Shown here: positions 28,765 through 38,471 of the stretch, piece after piece | Layout: every line of letters begins with the position of its first letter | How positions within the stretch are numbered: position 1 is the stretch's first letter | Origin: Cyanobium sp. C1_MAG_00004 | Lineage (GTDB): Bacteria > Cyanobacteriota > Cyanobacteriia > PCC-6307 > Cyanobiaceae | Length of the DNA: 64,000 nt | Assembly: GCA_027486935.1 (NCBI GenBank) | Contig: JAIXOF010000099.1 | Span: 1 to 64,000 of the forward strand | Reading direction: 5' to 3' | The notes under the pieces: generated by a model | Told to the model about the DNA's origin: nothing | The model's input: only the letters and a program-made list of their open reading frames with translations | Databases searched by the model: none | Position numbers and translations under genes: made by a program

Positions 28765-29679
28765 TTGGCTGAAGCGGGGGCACGGCTGGCGATCCGGCTG
28801 CTGCAGGATGCCGCTGAACGCGGCGACATCGACCCCTGGGATGTCGATGTGATCGCCGTGGTCGATGGCTTTCTCGACCAGCTGCGCAGCCGTCTCACCC
28901 TCGCCCCGCCGCTGCAACGCTCCCGATCGGGAAGCGGCGGCAGCTTTGAGCATGACCTGGCCGAGACCAGCGAGGCTTTCCTGGCAGCCTCGGTGCTGGT
29001 CAGCCTCAAAGCCGAGGTGCTCGAGGCGGCCACCTTTCCACCGCCGCCGGCCCAGGACGATGAGGCGCTGTTTGACTGCGATGCCGACGGCCAGGGCTGG
29101 CTGGTGAACACGGGCTTCAGCCTGCCCAGCCGGCCGGAACGCCACCTCTGGCGCCGGCCGGTGGCACCGCCACCGCTGCAGCGACCGGTGACCCTGGGCG
29201 AGCTGATCCGCCAGCTCGAAGACATCGCCGAGCGGATCGAAAGCGACGAGCTGCGCAGCCGCGCCCGGCACCGCCCCAAGCGCTACAGCGAGCGGGCGGC
29301 GATCGCCCAGGTCGCGGCCCTCGCCCACCGCGAGAAGCTGCCCGAGACCACGGCCGCCCTGAGCCGCTTTCTGCTGAGCTGGGATCCCGGAAGCGACTGG
29401 GCCGACTTTGATGCGCTGTGCGCCGCCTGGAGCGCCCAGATCGAGCGGCAGCGCATGCACGACGAGCTGGACAGCGACAGGGCCGGCGTGTTCTGGGCGC
29501 TGCTGTTCCTGGCCCATCAAGGCAAGGTGGAGCTGCAGCAGCACGGCGGACTCTTCGGCCCCCTCGAGCTCAGACGCCTGCTGGAGAGCGGCGAAAGCCG
29601 TCAGCTGCCTTTGAGCGCAGTCGCTGCCGGCGGCGAGGGGTCAGCTCAGACGCCGTCTCATGCGTCGCTTGCGGCCTGA
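28765..29679 (+). CDS. scpA: Segregation and condensation protein A
   Basis: The 304-residue kleisin opens with ARLAIRLLQDAAERGDIDPW and DVDVIAVVDGFLDQL, the SMC-binding N-terminal domain of ScpA. The winged C-terminal domain includes DRAGVFWALLFLAHQGKVEL. ScpA bridges the SMC dimer with ScpB in chromosome condensation. The only start consistent with homology is a TTG at 28765; no ATG occurs after the upstream in-frame stop. Confidence 0.88.
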   Translation: MAEAGARLAIRLLQDAAERGDIDPWDVDVIAVVDGFLDQLRSRLTLAPPLQRSRSGSGGSFEHDLAETSEAFLAASVLVSLKAEVLEAATFPPPPAQDDEALFDCDADGQGWLVNTGFSLPSRPERHLWRRPVAPPPLQRPVTLGELIRQLEDIAERIESDELRSRARHRPKRYSERAAIAQVAALAHREKLPETTAALSRFLLSWDPGSDWADFDALCAAWSAQIERQRMHDELDSDRAGVFWALLFLAHQGKVELQQHGGLFGPLELRRLLESGESRQLPLSAVAAGGEGSAQTPSHASLAA

Positions 29680-29724
29680 GGCGCCGATTAGGCTGCCTTG
29701 AACCGACCGAAGTGAGCCCCGCCG

Positions 29725-30909
29725 ATGAAGGCGATGATTCTCGCGGCCGGCAAGGGAACCCGCGTGCGTCCCATCACGCACACGATTCCCAAGCCGATGA
29801 TCCCGATCCTGCAGAAACCGGTGATGGAGTTTCTGCTGGAGCTGCTGCGGGAGCACGGCTTCAACGAAATCATGGTCAACGTCTCCCACCTGGCCGAGGA
29901 GATCGAGAACTACTTCCGTGACGGCCAGCGCTTTGGCGTGCAGATCGCCTACAGCTTCGAGGGCCGCATTGAAGACGGTCAGCTGATCGGGCAGGCCATG
30001 GGTTCGGCTGGCGGCCTCAAAAAGATCCAGAGCTTCCAGCCCTTCTTTGACGACACCTTCGTGGTGCTCTGTGGCGATGCTCTGATCGACCTGGATCTCA
30101 CCGAAGCGGTGCGGCGTCACAAGGCCAAAGGCGCCCTGGCCAGCCTGATCACCAAGCGGGTGCCGATGGAGCAGGTGAGCAGCTACGGCGTCGTCGTCAC
30201 CGATGCCGACGGCCGCGTGCGCTCCTTCCAGGAGAAGCCGGCGGTGGCCGAAGCGGCCAGCGACATGATCAACACCGGCATCTACATCTTCGAGCCAGAA
30301 GTGCTCGACTATGTGCCAGCCGGAGTTCCCTTTGACATCGGCTCGGACCTGTTTCCCAAACTGGTCGAATCGGGGGCTCCGTTCTATGCCCTGCCGATGG
30401 AATTCGAATGGGTTGACATCGGCAAGGTGCCTGATTATTGGCAGGCGATCCGCAGCGTCCTCCAGGGTCAGGTTCGGCAGGTGCAGATCCCCGGCCACGA
30501 GGTCAGGCCCGGCATCTTCACCGGTCTGAATGTGGCCGCCAACTGGGACAAGATCAGCGTCAAGGGGCCGATCTACGTGGGCGGCATGACCAAGATCGAA
30601 GACGGCGCCACGATCATTGGACCGGCAATGATCGGCCCCAGTTGCCACATCTGCGAAGGGGCAACGATCGACAACTCGATCATTTTCGACTACTCACGCA
30701 TCGGCCCCGGCGTGCGCCTGGTCGAAAAGTTGGTCTTCGGCCGTTACTGCGTCGACCGCAATGGCGATCACTTCGATCTGCAGGAGGCAGCCCTCGACTG
30801 GCTGATCACCGACACCCGCCGCCAGGACGTGGTCGAACCCTCACCCCAGCAGAAGGCTCTGGCTGAGCTGCTCGGCAGCGACCTGGCCCTGGGGGCGGCC
30901 GCCAGCTGA
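29725..30909 (+). CDS. NDP-sugar pyrophosphorylase (mannose-1-phosphate guanylyltransferase-like)
   Basis: The 394-residue protein has the nucleotidyltransferase signature AMILAAGKGTRVRPITHTIP with KPMIPI, then VVLCGDALIDLD and NTGIYIFEPEVLDYVP. A C-terminal left-handed beta-helix region follows (GATIIGPAMIGPSCHICEGA). It makes an activated sugar for cell-wall or exopolysaccharide; GDP-mannose is the best guess from family resemblance. An ATG at 29725 is preceded by GCCCCGCCG. Its last 69 nt overlap metF on the other strand. Confidence 0.85.
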   Translation: MKAMILAAGKGTRVRPITHTIPKPMIPILQKPVMEFLLELLREHGFNEIMVNVSHLAEEIENYFRDGQRFGVQIAYSFEGRIEDGQLIGQAMGSAGGLKKIQSFQPFFDDTFVVLCGDALIDLDLTEAVRRHKAKGALASLITKRVPMEQVSSYGVVVTDADGRVRSFQEKPAVAEAASDMINTGIYIFEPEVLDYVPAGVPFDIGSDLFPKLVESGAPFYALPMEFEWVDIGKVPDYWQAIRSVLQGQVRQVQIPGHEVRPGIFTGLNVAANWDKISVKGPIYVGGMTKIEDGATIIGPAMIGPSCHICEGATIDNSIIFDYSRIGPGVRLVEKLVFGRYCVDRNGDHFDLQEAALDWLITDTRRQDVVEPSPQQKALAELLGSDLALGAAAS

Positions 30910-31803
30910 GTCGCCGGCGCCGGCGACCGGCCCGATGCCGGCCTGGCGCAGAATCTCGGGAATGCGCTCTTCGGCCTTGATCGCCATCAGATGGACCCCC
31001 TGGGCGATCTGGCTGTAGCTGGCCACCTGCTCGGCGGCGATGGCGATTCCCTCGGCGGCTGGATCCCTCGCAGCCGCAAGCCGGTCGATCACCGCCTGCG
31101 GAATGTTGGCGCCGGGCACCACCCGGTTGATGAAGGCGGCATTGCGGGCCGACTTGAGCAGGAACACCCCCGCCAGCACCGGCAGGCCCAGGGGTGCGGC
31201 GATCTCATCGACAAAGCGGCGCAGGGCCTCGCCATCGCTGACCATCTGGGTCTGCACAAACCGGGCACCGGCCTGCTGCTTGCGCTGCAGGCGGCTGCGC
31301 AGGCCGCTGCGGCTGGGGGACTGGGGATCGGCAGCGGCCCCGGCAAAGAAGGCCGTGCCGCCATCGGGCAGGGTCCCCTGCACCGGATCGAGGCCGGCAT
31401 TGAGCCGGTCCACCAGCTGCAGCAACCGCACCGACTCCAACTCGTTGACAGCCCGGGCGCCGGGCTGATCCCCCGCCCGCACCGGGTCGCCGGTCAGACA
31501 CAGCAGGTTGCGCAGACCCAGGGCATGGGCCCCCAGCAGATCGGCCTGCAGGGCAATGCGGTTGCGATCGCGGCAGGCCATCTGCAGCACCGGCTCGATG
31601 CCGGCCTCGAGCATGAGGCGGCAGACAGCAATGCTGCTCATGCGCATCACCGCGCGACTGCCATCGGTGACGTTGACCGCATGCACCCAGCCCCGCAATG
31701 CCGAGGCCGCCGCCAGGGTGCGGGCGGGGTCGCCACCACGGGGGGGTGTGACCTCGGCCGTGATCGCGAACCTGCCCCTTGCCAGGGCCTGTTGAAGCAG
31801 CAA
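30841..31803 (-). CDS. metF: Methylenetetrahydrofolate reductase
   Basis: The protein contains AITAEVTPPRGGDP, VNVTDGSRAVMRMSS, HALGLRNLLCLTGDP and ARFVQTQMVSDGE, which match the FAD-dependent MTHFR family. It reduces 5,10-methylene-THF to 5-methyl-THF for methionine synthesis. I start at the TTG at 31803 (LLLQQALARGRFAITAEV), where the family begins; an ATG at 31878 would add 25 unrelated residues. The length is about 320 residues. The 3' end overlaps the sugar nucleotidyltransferase gene. Confidence 0.82.
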   Translation of the reverse strand: MLLQQALARGRFAITAEVTPPRGGDPARTLAAASALRGWVHAVNVTDGSRAVMRMSSIAVCRLMLEAGIEPVLQMACRDRNRIALQADLLGAHALGLRNLLCLTGDPVRAGDQPGARAVNELESVRLLQLVDRLNAGLDPVQGTLPDGGTAFFAGAAADPQSPSRSGLRSRLQRKQQAGARFVQTQMVSDGEALRRFVDEIAAPLGLPVLAGVFLLKSARNAAFINRVVPGANIPQAVIDRLAAARDPAAEGIAIAAEQVASYSQIAQGVHLMAIKAEERIPEILRQAGIGPVAGAGDSAGGRPQGQVAAEQLSQSLLLG

Positions 31804-31897
31804 ACCGCAGCAGCCGAACCAGGCCCCATCATCGACCACGGGGCCAGCCGGGCAGGCAGCCTGCCTACAGTGAACCAATCACCTGGGTGGTGACGCC

Positions 31898-32200
31898 ATG
31901 GAGACCACAGGGCCGCGCAGCGGCGAGCTGCGCAGTGATCTCTCGGAGCGAGAGATCGAGATCATCGACCTGGTGGCCCGCGGCCTCACCAATCAGGAGA
32001 TCGCCTCAGAACTGACGATCAGCAAACGCACGGTCGACAATCACGTCAGCAACATCCTGACCAAGACCGGCGCCAAGAACCGGGTGGCGTTGCTGAACTG
32101 GGCGATGGACAACGGCAAGATCTGCCGCGACGGCTTCAACTGCTGCAGCCTGCCCGAGAAACCGGCACGGACGGACAGGGGTCCAGGGAAGCCAGGGTGA
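31898..32200 (+). CDS. pedR: PedR-like LuxR-type transcription regulator
   Basis: The 100-residue protein is little more than a LuxR helix-turn-helix: LSEREIEIIDLVARGLTNQE, then IASELTISKRTVDNHVSNIL and TKTGAKNRVALLNWAMDNGK. A Cys-containing tail (KICRDGFNCCSLP) follows. The small cyanobacterial PedR has this size and a Cys that senses thioredoxin, switching photosynthesis genes with electron flow. Assignment is by resemblance. The last 65 nt overlap a small opposite-strand gene. Confidence 0.75.
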   Translation: METTGPRSGELRSDLSEREIEIIDLVARGLTNQEIASELTISKRTVDNHVSNILTKTGAKNRVALLNWAMDNGKICRDGFNCCSLPEKPARTDRGPGKPG

Positions 32201-32345
32201 AGGAACCCGCAGCCAGGGCGAACAGATCGGCGTAAGCCAGGCAGTCGGCCTCTGCGACGCCGGCAAAGCGGAACACCCCCTGATGGTCGTACAGGGCCAG
32301 CCGGGGTGCGGCTGAGATCTCAGGTTGCAACACGTGCTGGGCCAA
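32136..32345 (-). CDS. Small conserved-type hypothetical protein
   Basis: The 69-residue frame from an ATG at 32345 gives LALYDHQGVFRFAGVAEADC and LAYADLFALAAGSFTLASLD. The composition is protein-like, and it resembles small hypotheticals seen in picocyanobacteria, but I cannot name a family. The tail overlaps the 3' end of the PedR-like gene. Confidence 0.5.
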   Translation of the reverse strand: MAQHVLQPEISAAPRLALYDHQGVFRFAGVAEADCLAYADLFALAAGSFTLASLDPCPSVPVSRAGCSS

Positions 32346-32372
32346 CGCGTCCCATCTGCCTCACATCTGATC

Positions 32373-32909
32373 CTAGGGATTGAGCATCGCCAGCAACGAC
32401 TGCCGCTCGCCCGCAGGCCACGCCGCCAGGGGGGTGCCCGCCAGGGCCGCGTTGCTGAACCGGCCCTGGCCGGTGATCTCCTGGACACACCAGGGGGGCA
32501 CCGCCACGGGCTGGGTCGGACTGGCCAGCTCGACCTCGGCGATCACCAGGGGGGCATTGGCGTCCTCGAACACATCGAGAACCCAGTCACCCCCGGGCAG
32601 GTCGAGGCCATAACGCCATTTGCGCAGGGCGCTGGGGCAGAGCTCCAGCAGGGCCTTGGCATCGGCCACCGGGATCGGGTACTCGAACTCGTGGCGCACC
32701 AGGCCGTGGCTGGCGGGGGCGTCGCATTTGAGGGTCAGCCAGGCGCCCCCGCACCCGTCGCTGCGCACCCGGGTGGTGAAGCCATCGGCAGCAGCGCTCA
32801 GATAGCCCTGCTGCAGCCGTGCCTCCCAGGTCACGTGGGCACGCCAGGGTGGCGGTGATCCGTCCGGGCCCGCCCCGACCAGAAACCGCCGTTCGATCTC
32901 CAGAGCCAT
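32373..32909 (-). CDS. CYTH-domain triphosphate tunnel protein
   Basis: The 178-residue protein opens MALEIERRFLV, the ExExK-type motif of CYTH enzymes, followed by QQGYLSAAADGFTTRVRSDG and LTLKCDAPASHGLVRHEFEY. These acidic and basic residues line a tunnel that binds triphosphates. Bacterial members hydrolyse inorganic triphosphate or act as adenylate cyclase-like enzymes; the substrate cannot be predicted here. It lies 17 nt downstream of nadK. Confidence 0.82.
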   Translation of the reverse strand: MALEIERRFLVGAGPDGSPPPWRAHVTWEARLQQGYLSAAADGFTTRVRSDGCGGAWLTLKCDAPASHGLVRHEFEYPIPVADAKALLELCPSALRKWRYGLDLPGGDWVLDVFEDANAPLVIAEVELASPTQPVAVPPWCVQEITGQGRFSNAALAGTPLAAWPAGERQSLLAMLNP

Positions 32910-32926
32910 GGGGGGCGTCGCAGCGG

Positions 32927-33880
32927 TCAGTTGTGGGAATGTTCGGCGCCCGTCAGGCTGCCGGCCCAGTGCAGCTTGCGCGTCAGGGCCCTGTAGTACG
33001 ACGGGCTCTGGTCGAGAATCACCATCAGGGCCGGGTGGGGGCTGCGCTGCACCACGCAGCGGTCGCCGGGTTCGAGCACGGTGGCGTAAGCACCATCCTT
33101 CCAGAGCTTGACCCTGCGGCTCAGCTCCCCCAGGGGCCAGACGCACAGGTGCGAGCGCGGCGGCACCACCACGGCCCGGCTCGACAGGCTCATCGGACAG
33201 ATCGGGTTGACCACGATCGCCTCGATCCCGGGGTGCAGGATCGGACCGCCGGCGGCCATCGCGTAACCAGTGGAGCCGGTCGGGGTGGCCATGATCAACC
33301 CATCACCCCGGTATTGGTCGACCACCTCACCGTCGATCTCGAGCTCCAGCAGGCAGGTGGGTGACACCTCGTCGAGGTAGGGCCTGAAATACAGGTCGTT
33401 GAGGGCCAGATGGGGGCCGTCCCCATCGGCATCGGCATCGGCGCCGCCAACGGCCTGGGGCTCGCGGCTGCCGGCACGGATGACCCGGGCCTCGAGCATC
33501 ATGCGCCGCTCCAGGGCAAAGCGGTCATCGCGCAGGCGCTGCCAGAGGTTGTCGTCCTGGTCGGCCAGGCGCAGCAGGCTGCGGTCATGGGTCAGAAAGC
33601 CCAGGTGGCCGCCGACGTTGAAGCTGAGGATTGGCACATCGAGGGGGGCCAGATGGCGGGCCGCCCCCAGCACGGTGCCGTCCCCACCCAGGACCAACGC
33701 CAGATCCGGCAGCTCAGTCTCGGTGGCCAGCAGGCCCGGGAAGGGGTTGCTGGCCAGGCCGCTGGTGGCGGTGACCACAGCCACCCCCTGGTCCCTGAGA
33801 TCGTCGGCGCAGCGACGGGCCTGACGCTGGGCCGCCTGGCTGCCGGCGCGCACGATCAACCAGATGCGATCGAGGCGCAT
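32927..33880 (-). CDS. nadK: NAD kinase
   Basis: The 317-residue protein has the GGDGT motif in [20 protein letters not shown], the glycine-rich [22 protein letters not shown] and [20 protein letters not shown]. It makes NADP from NAD. An acidic insert [11 protein letters not shown] (about residues 144-154) is encoded by a short CATCGG repeat near 33420-33440. The gene follows ndhE after 11 nt, so it may be read from the ndh operon. Confidence 0.93.
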   Translation of the reverse strand: MRLDRIWLIVRAGSQAAQRQARRCADDLRDQGVAVVTATSGLASNPFPGLLATETELPDLALVLGGDGTVLGAARHLAPLDVPILSFNVGGHLGFLTHDRSLLRLADQDDNLWQRLRDDRFALERRMMLEARVIRAGSREPQAVGGADADADGDGPHLALNDLYFRPYLDEVSPTCLLELEIDGEVVDQYRGDGLIMATPTGSTGYAMAAGGPILHPGIEAIVVNPICPMSLSSRAVVVPPRSHLCVWPLGELSRRVKLWKDGAYATVLEPGDRCVVQRSPHPALMVILDQSPSYYRALTRKLHWAGSLTGAEHSHN

Positions 33881-33891
33881 GGCCCTGAGCT

Positions 33892-34215
33892 CTACCAGCG
33901 CAGCAGGTTGAAGCGTTCCATGTCGACGGTCTCGCGGTTGCGATACAACGACAACAGGATCGCCAGACCGACAGCGGCCTCAGCAGCAGCGACGGTGATC
34001 ACAAAGATCGCAAACACCTGACCGCGGATTAGCTGCCCATCCAGATAGCTGGAGAAAGCCATGAGGTTGATGTTGACCGCATTGAGCATCAGCTCAATGC
34101 TCATCAACACCCGCACCGCATTGCGGCTGTTGATCAGGCCCCACACGCCGGTGCAGAACAGGATCGCCGCCAACACCAGGTAGGCCTGCAGAGGGATCTC
34201 GGTGGGCAGGTTCAT
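33892..34215 (-). CDS. ndhE: NDH-1 subunit 4L (NdhE)
   Basis: The 107-residue protein has three membrane helices and the NuoK-type [20 protein letters not shown] and [14 protein letters not shown]. The acidic residue in MSIELML lies on the proton path of complex I. The start overlaps the ndhG stop by 4 nt; the gene closes the ndhA-I-G-E run. Confidence 0.95.
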   Translation of the reverse strand: MNLPTEIPLQAYLVLAAILFCTGVWGLINSRNAVRVLMSIELMLNAVNINLMAFSSYLDGQLIRGQVFAIFVITVAAAEAAVGLAILLSLYRNRETVDMERFNLLRW

Positions 34216-34808
34216 GGCTTGCTGGTCAGCAGGGGGGTACGGGCCTTCTCGATCAGGCCCTGATCGGCAGGCTCACCGGTGATCACGTCACTGGTGTACA
34301 CATCGCGGCGGGCAAGCACGATGGCGCCGATCATCGCCATCAGCAGCAGCACGGAAGCGAGCTCAAACGGCAGCAGGTAATCGCTGAACAAGTGCTCACC
34401 GATGCGGGCCGTCGCCTCCTCGCCGATCGAGGCGGGTCCCGGCAGCGCCCAGGGGGTGGTGAACGCGACGCGCACCAGCAGCAGGAACAGGCCTCCGCAA
34501 ACGGCCGCCGACAGGACCCGGCGCAGGGCCAGCCCCGGAATCGCCGACAGGTCCTCCCGTTTGTTGACGAGCATGATCGCGAACAGGATCAGCACGTTGA
34601 CCGCGCCCACATACACCAGGATCTGGGCGGCGGCCACAAAGCTGGCGTTGAGCAGCAGGTAGAGCCCGGACACCGAGAGAAACACCCCGGCCAGCAAAAA
34701 AGCGGAATAAACGATGTTGGGCAGCAGCACCACGCCGAACGCCCCCACCACCAGGGTGATCGAGAGGGCTGCAAAACAAATCAGCTGGGTCGTCGAAGCG
34801 ATCGTCAT
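34212..34808 (-). CDS. ndhG: NDH-1 subunit 6 (NdhG)
   Basis: The 198-residue membrane subunit contains [40 protein letters not shown] and [20 protein letters not shown], which are NuoJ/NdhG features. It overlaps ndhI upstream and ndhE downstream by 4 nt each. Confidence 0.95.
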   Translation of the reverse strand: MTIASTTQLICFAALSITLVVGAFGVVLLPNIVYSAFLLAGVFLSVSGLYLLLNASFVAAAQILVYVGAVNVLILFAIMLVNKREDLSAIPGLALRRVLSAAVCGGLFLLLVRVAFTTPWALPGPASIGEEATARIGEHLFSDYLLPFELASVLLLMAMIGAIVLARRDVYTSDVITGEPADQGLIEKARTPLLTSKP

Positions 34809-35440
34809 GCGTCGGCGCCTCCCTTCGAACTAGCGGCAGCTTCGGATGCTGCCGGTGGTTTGGGCAAGCCTTCGAGCACCTGCGCGGGCAGCTGGCCGGC
34901 ACGGGCCCGGTTCGGGTCAACCCCATGGGGGTCCACCTCGCCCTTGGGCAGGTAGGCGAGCTCCCGCAGGGGGATCACCGACGGGTCGGTGGTCACGCTG
35001 GTGGGCAGGCGGCCCAGGGCGACGTTGTCGTAGTTAAGGCTGTGGCGATCAAACGCCGCCAGCTCATACTCCTCAGTCATCGACAGGCAGTTGGTGGGGC
35101 AGTACTCGACGCAGTTGCCACAGAAGATGCAAACCCCGAAATCGATCGAGTAGTTGCGCAGCTCCTTCTTCTTGGTGGCTTTGTTCATCACCCAATCGAC
35201 CACCGGCAGGTTGATCGGACAGACCCGCACACACACCTCACAGGCGATGCACTTGTCGAACTCGTAGTGAATCCGGCCCCGATAGCGCTCCGAAGGGATC
35301 AGCTTCTCGTAGGGGTACTGGACCGTGACCGGACGCCGGCGCAGGTGGTCAAAGGTGACCCCCAGGCCCTGGGTCATGGCCTGGGCTGCACCGACCGCCT
35401 CACGGGTGTAGTCGCCGACTTGCTTGAGAAACCCGAACAT
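34805..35440 (-). CDS. ndhI: NDH-1 subunit I (iron-sulphur)
   Basis: The 211-residue protein carries two 4Fe-4S motifs, [16 protein letters not shown] and [15 protein letters not shown]. It begins [20 protein letters not shown], typical of NdhI. It passes electrons within the peripheral arm of NDH-1. A 109-nt spacer separates it from ndhA; the spacer holds two close GCGGTTCAG copies near its ndhI end. Confidence 0.96.
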   Translation of the reverse strand: MFGFLKQVGDYTREAVGAAQAMTQGLGVTFDHLRRRPVTVQYPYEKLIPSERYRGRIHYEFDKCIACEVCVRVCPINLPVVDWVMNKATKKKELRNYSIDFGVCIFCGNCVEYCPTNCLSMTEEYELAAFDRHSLNYDNVALGRLPTSVTTDPSVIPLRELAYLPKGEVDPHGVDPNRARAGQLPAQVLEGLPKPPAASEAAASSKGGADA

Positions 35441-35549
35441 GGCGGTTCAGTGGAAGCGGTTCAGAGGAGATGGAGGAACGGGGCCGGGCTGGCAGATCGC
35501 CTGAACCCATCATGGAGGCGGTTGCAGCGCAGCTGGGGCGACGGCTGGA

Positions 35550-36677
35550 TCATCCGCCGAAAGCTCCGGGGAAGGCCAGCTTGAGTCCAGCGGTCACCAG
35601 CAGGTTCACCAGGCCGATCGGCAGCAGGAACTTCCAGCCCAGGTTGAGCAGCTGGTCGATCCGCACCCGGGGCACCGACCAGCGCAGCAGGATCGCCAGA
35701 AAGACCAGCAGGTAGGCCTTCAGCACAGTCATGACGATGCCGACCGACGCGGCGATCACCTGCACCGGCGCCGCATCGACCGACTGACCGAGCCAGCCGG
35801 CCAGCCACTCGATCGGCAGGGGGAAGCCCCAGCCCCCCAGGTACAGCACCGAAACCAGCAGCGCTGAGAGAACCAGGTTGATGTAGCTGCCCAGATAGAA
35901 CAGGGCAAACTTCATGCCGGCGTACTCGGTCTGATAACCGGCAACCAGTTCTTCTTCGGCCTCTGGCAGGTCGAATGGCAGGCGTTCGCATTCGGCCAGG
36001 GCGCAGATCCAGAAGATCACGAAGCCCACGGGCTGGCGCCAGATGTTCCAGCTGAAAATGCCGGCACCGTTCTGTTGGTTGACGATGTCGACGGTGCTGA
36101 GCGAATTGCTCATCATCACGACCGCCAGCACGGCCAGGGCCAGGGGGATCTCGTAACTGATCGACTGGGCCGCCGCCCTCAGTCCGCCCAGCAGGGAATA
36201 TTTGTTGTTGGAGGCATAGCCGCTCATCAGCAGGCCGATCGGCTGGATGCTGCTGAGGGCGATCCACAGAAAGATGCCGATGCCCACATTGCTGATCAGC
36301 AGGTTCTGACCAAAGGGCACCACCAGCCAGCTGAGGATGACCGGGATCAGGACCAGAACCGGGCCCAGGGTGAACAGCAGACCGTCGGCCCGGGCGGGGA
36401 TGATGTCCTCCTTGAACACCAGCTTGAGGCCGTCGGCCATCGGCTGCAGGATGCCCAGGGCACCGGCATATTCCGGGCCGATGCGCTGCTGCACGGCGGC
36501 TGAGATTTTGCGCTCAAGCCAGACGTTGACCAGGACGCCGACAACGGCGGCCACCAGCACGAGCACCATCGGCAGGGGCAGCCATAGCAGGTGCGCCATG
36601 CCGGGACTCAGGCCGATGCCCTCGAGGGTCGTCTCGAAGCTGGCCTGCAGATCCAGGCCCCCTGTGGTGGTCACCAT
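35550..36677 (-). CDS. ndhA: NDH-1 subunit 1 (NdhA)
   Basis: The 375-residue membrane subunit has [59 protein letters not shown] and [20 protein letters not shown], all hallmarks of NuoH/NdhA at the quinone site. It is the first gene of the ndhA-I-G-E operon and lies just downstream of gltA. Confidence 0.96.
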   Translation of the reverse strand: MVTTTGGLDLQASFETTLEGIGLSPGMAHLLWLPLPMVLVLVAAVVGVLVNVWLERKISAAVQQRIGPEYAGALGILQPMADGLKLVFKEDIIPARADGLLFTLGPVLVLIPVILSWLVVPFGQNLLISNVGIGIFLWIALSSIQPIGLLMSGYASNNKYSLLGGLRAAAQSISYEIPLALAVLAVVMMSNSLSTVDIVNQQNGAGIFSWNIWRQPVGFVIFWICALAECERLPFDLPEAEEELVAGYQTEYAGMKFALFYLGSYINLVLSALLVSVLYLGGWGFPLPIEWLAGWLGQSVDAAPVQVIAASVGIVMTVLKAYLLVFLAILLRWSVPRVRIDQLLNLGWKFLLPIGLVNLLVTAGLKLAFPGAFGG

Positions 36678-36701
36678 CGGAGCGGCAGTGATGGGGGCAA
36701 C

Positions 36702-37865
36702 TTAGCGGGCCTGCAGGGGCATCCAGTCACGGCCCGAGGCACCGGTGTAAATCTGCGAGGGGCGGTAGATGCGATTGGCCCCCAGCTGCTCCTTCCAATG
36801 GGCCAGCCAGCCGGCGGTGCGGGCGATCGCAAAGATCGGTGTGAACAGGTCCTCGGGGATGCCGAGCTTGCGGTACACAAGCCCCGAATAGAAATCGACG
36901 TTGGGGTAGATGCCCTTGGGGCCGAGCCGGGTGGCGGCGGCCTGCTCGAGCCGGCGGGCCAGGTCGTACAGGGGGTCGTGACCGAAACGGTCGAACAGCT
37001 CTTCGGCCAGCTTCTGCAGGATCACGGCGCGGGGGTCCTTGACCTTGTACTCGCGGTGGCCGAATCCCATGATCTTCTGCTTGCTGGCGATGGCCTGATC
37101 GAGCCAGGCCTCGACCCGGTCCTCACTGCCGATCTCCTCGAGCATCGTCAGCACGTCCTCGTTGGCGCCGCCGTGCAGGGGGCCGGCCAGGGTGCCCACC
37201 GCCGAGGCCACCACCGCATAGGGATCGGTCAGGGTGCTGGCCGTCACCCGGGCGCTGAAAGTGCTGGCATTGAGGCTGTGCTCGGCGTGCAGGATCAGGC
37301 ACGCATCGAAGATGCGGGCCGCCATCGGGTCAGGCTCACGCTCGGTGAGCATGTACAGAAAGTTGGCCGCATAGGGCAGATCGTCCCGGGGCTGGATCGG
37401 GTCCTGACCTTTGCGGATCAGCTGGAAGGCCGCCACCATCGTCGGGATCTTGGCCAGCAGCCGCACCACCGCCCCGACGATGTATTCGGGGTTGTCGAGG
37501 GCCCGGCGCGAATAGAAGAGCCCCAGGGACGCTGCGCTGGCCTGCAGCGCATCCATCGGGTGCCCCTGGGAGGGGAAGCTCTTCATCATGTCGCGGATGC
37601 GGAAGCTCACCCGCCTGTGCATCTGCACCTCGTGCTCAAAGGCACGCAGCTCGGCCGCCGTGGGCAACTCGCCCCAGATCAGCAGGTAGGCGGTCTCGAG
37701 AAAACTGCTCTGGCCCACCAGATCGCCGACCGTGTAACCCCGGTAGGTGAGCAGGCCCTGGCGGCCGTCGATGTCGCAGATGGCCGAATGGGTGGCGGGC
37801 ACCCCCTCAAGGCCAGGACTGAAGGCAGGCCCCTCAACCGGGGGAGTCAAGGAATCGACGGCCAT
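36702..37865 (-). CDS. gltA: Citrate synthase
   Basis: The 387-residue enzyme condenses acetyl-CoA with oxaloacetate. Its catalytic residues are in LILHAEHSLNASTFSARV, AGPLHGGANEDVLTMLEEIG and MGFGHREYKVKDPRA. LTYRGYTVGDLVGQSSFLET is typical of bacterial type. Start and length are normal. ndhA begins 24 nt downstream of the stop, so co-transcription is possible. Confidence 0.95.
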   Translation of the reverse strand: MAVDSLTPPVEGPAFSPGLEGVPATHSAICDIDGRQGLLTYRGYTVGDLVGQSSFLETAYLLIWGELPTAAELRAFEHEVQMHRRVSFRIRDMMKSFPSQGHPMDALQASAASLGLFYSRRALDNPEYIVGAVVRLLAKIPTMVAAFQLIRKGQDPIQPRDDLPYAANFLYMLTEREPDPMAARIFDACLILHAEHSLNASTFSARVTASTLTDPYAVVASAVGTLAGPLHGGANEDVLTMLEEIGSEDRVEAWLDQAIASKQKIMGFGHREYKVKDPRAVILQKLAEELFDRFGHDPLYDLARRLEQAAATRLGPKGIYPNVDFYSGLVYRKLGIPEDLFTPIFAIARTAGWLAHWKEQLGANRIYRPSQIYTGASGRDWMPLQAR

Positions 37866-37922
37866 GACCCAGAGACTGATGGCCTGAACCTAGGGCGGCC
37901 CCAGCTCCCAGGGCCGTAGCGA

Positions 37923-38471
37923 TCACAGCAGCAGGGCCCGCGGGGGAACCAGCAGCAGCAGGCGGGCCCGGGCCTGCCCAGGGGTCCAGGCCAGCAGGGC
38001 CACCCCCGCTTTCTTGAGCTGCAGGCTGCCGGGGTCAGCCCCGATCAGGCTGGCCGCCAGGCAGCTCAGATCGGGCTCATGGCCGACCAGCGCCCAGCGC
38101 TCAACGCCCGGGCGCTCAACGCACGGCGGCTGAACGTCGAGCGGCTGAACATCGAGCGATGTTGCTGCGCCGAGCTGGCGCAACCAGCCGGCGGCATCGC
38201 CGCCGGGGGCCAGGGCCGGGGCCTCGCTCAGGGCCGGGGCCAGCCCCGCCTGCAGCGCCAGCTCGGCCGTCTGCCGGGCCCGCAGCAGCGGACTGGTGAA
38301 CAGCTGGTTGCAGGTCAGATCGAGGGTCAGCAGACGCTGCAGCACCGCCGCGGTGCGGCGCCGGCCGGCGGGGGTCAGGGGCCTGGCCCCATCGGCGAGC
38401 TGGGGGTCCAGCCCCGGCTCATCGACCGCATCGGCGGCGATGCCGTGCCGCAGCAGCAACAGCTCAACCAT
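37923..38471 (-). CDS. sixA: Phosphohistidine phosphatase SixA
   Basis: The 182-residue protein begins MVELLLLRHGIAADAVDEPG, with the LRHG catalytic motif, then LFTSPLLRARQTAELALQAG and WALVGHEPDLSCLAASLIG with the second His. SixA removes phosphate from phosphohistidine in His-containing phosphotransfer proteins. A CTC-rich repeat encodes SLDVQPLDVQPPCVERPGVE. The start overlaps the upstream DUF3352 gene by 8 nt. Confidence 0.85.
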   Translation of the reverse strand: MVELLLLRHGIAADAVDEPGLDPQLADGARPLTPAGRRRTAAVLQRLLTLDLTCNQLFTSPLLRARQTAELALQAGLAPALSEAPALAPGGDAAGWLRQLGAATSLDVQPLDVQPPCVERPGVERWALVGHEPDLSCLAASLIGADPGSLQLKKAGVALLAWTPGQARARLLLLVPPRALLL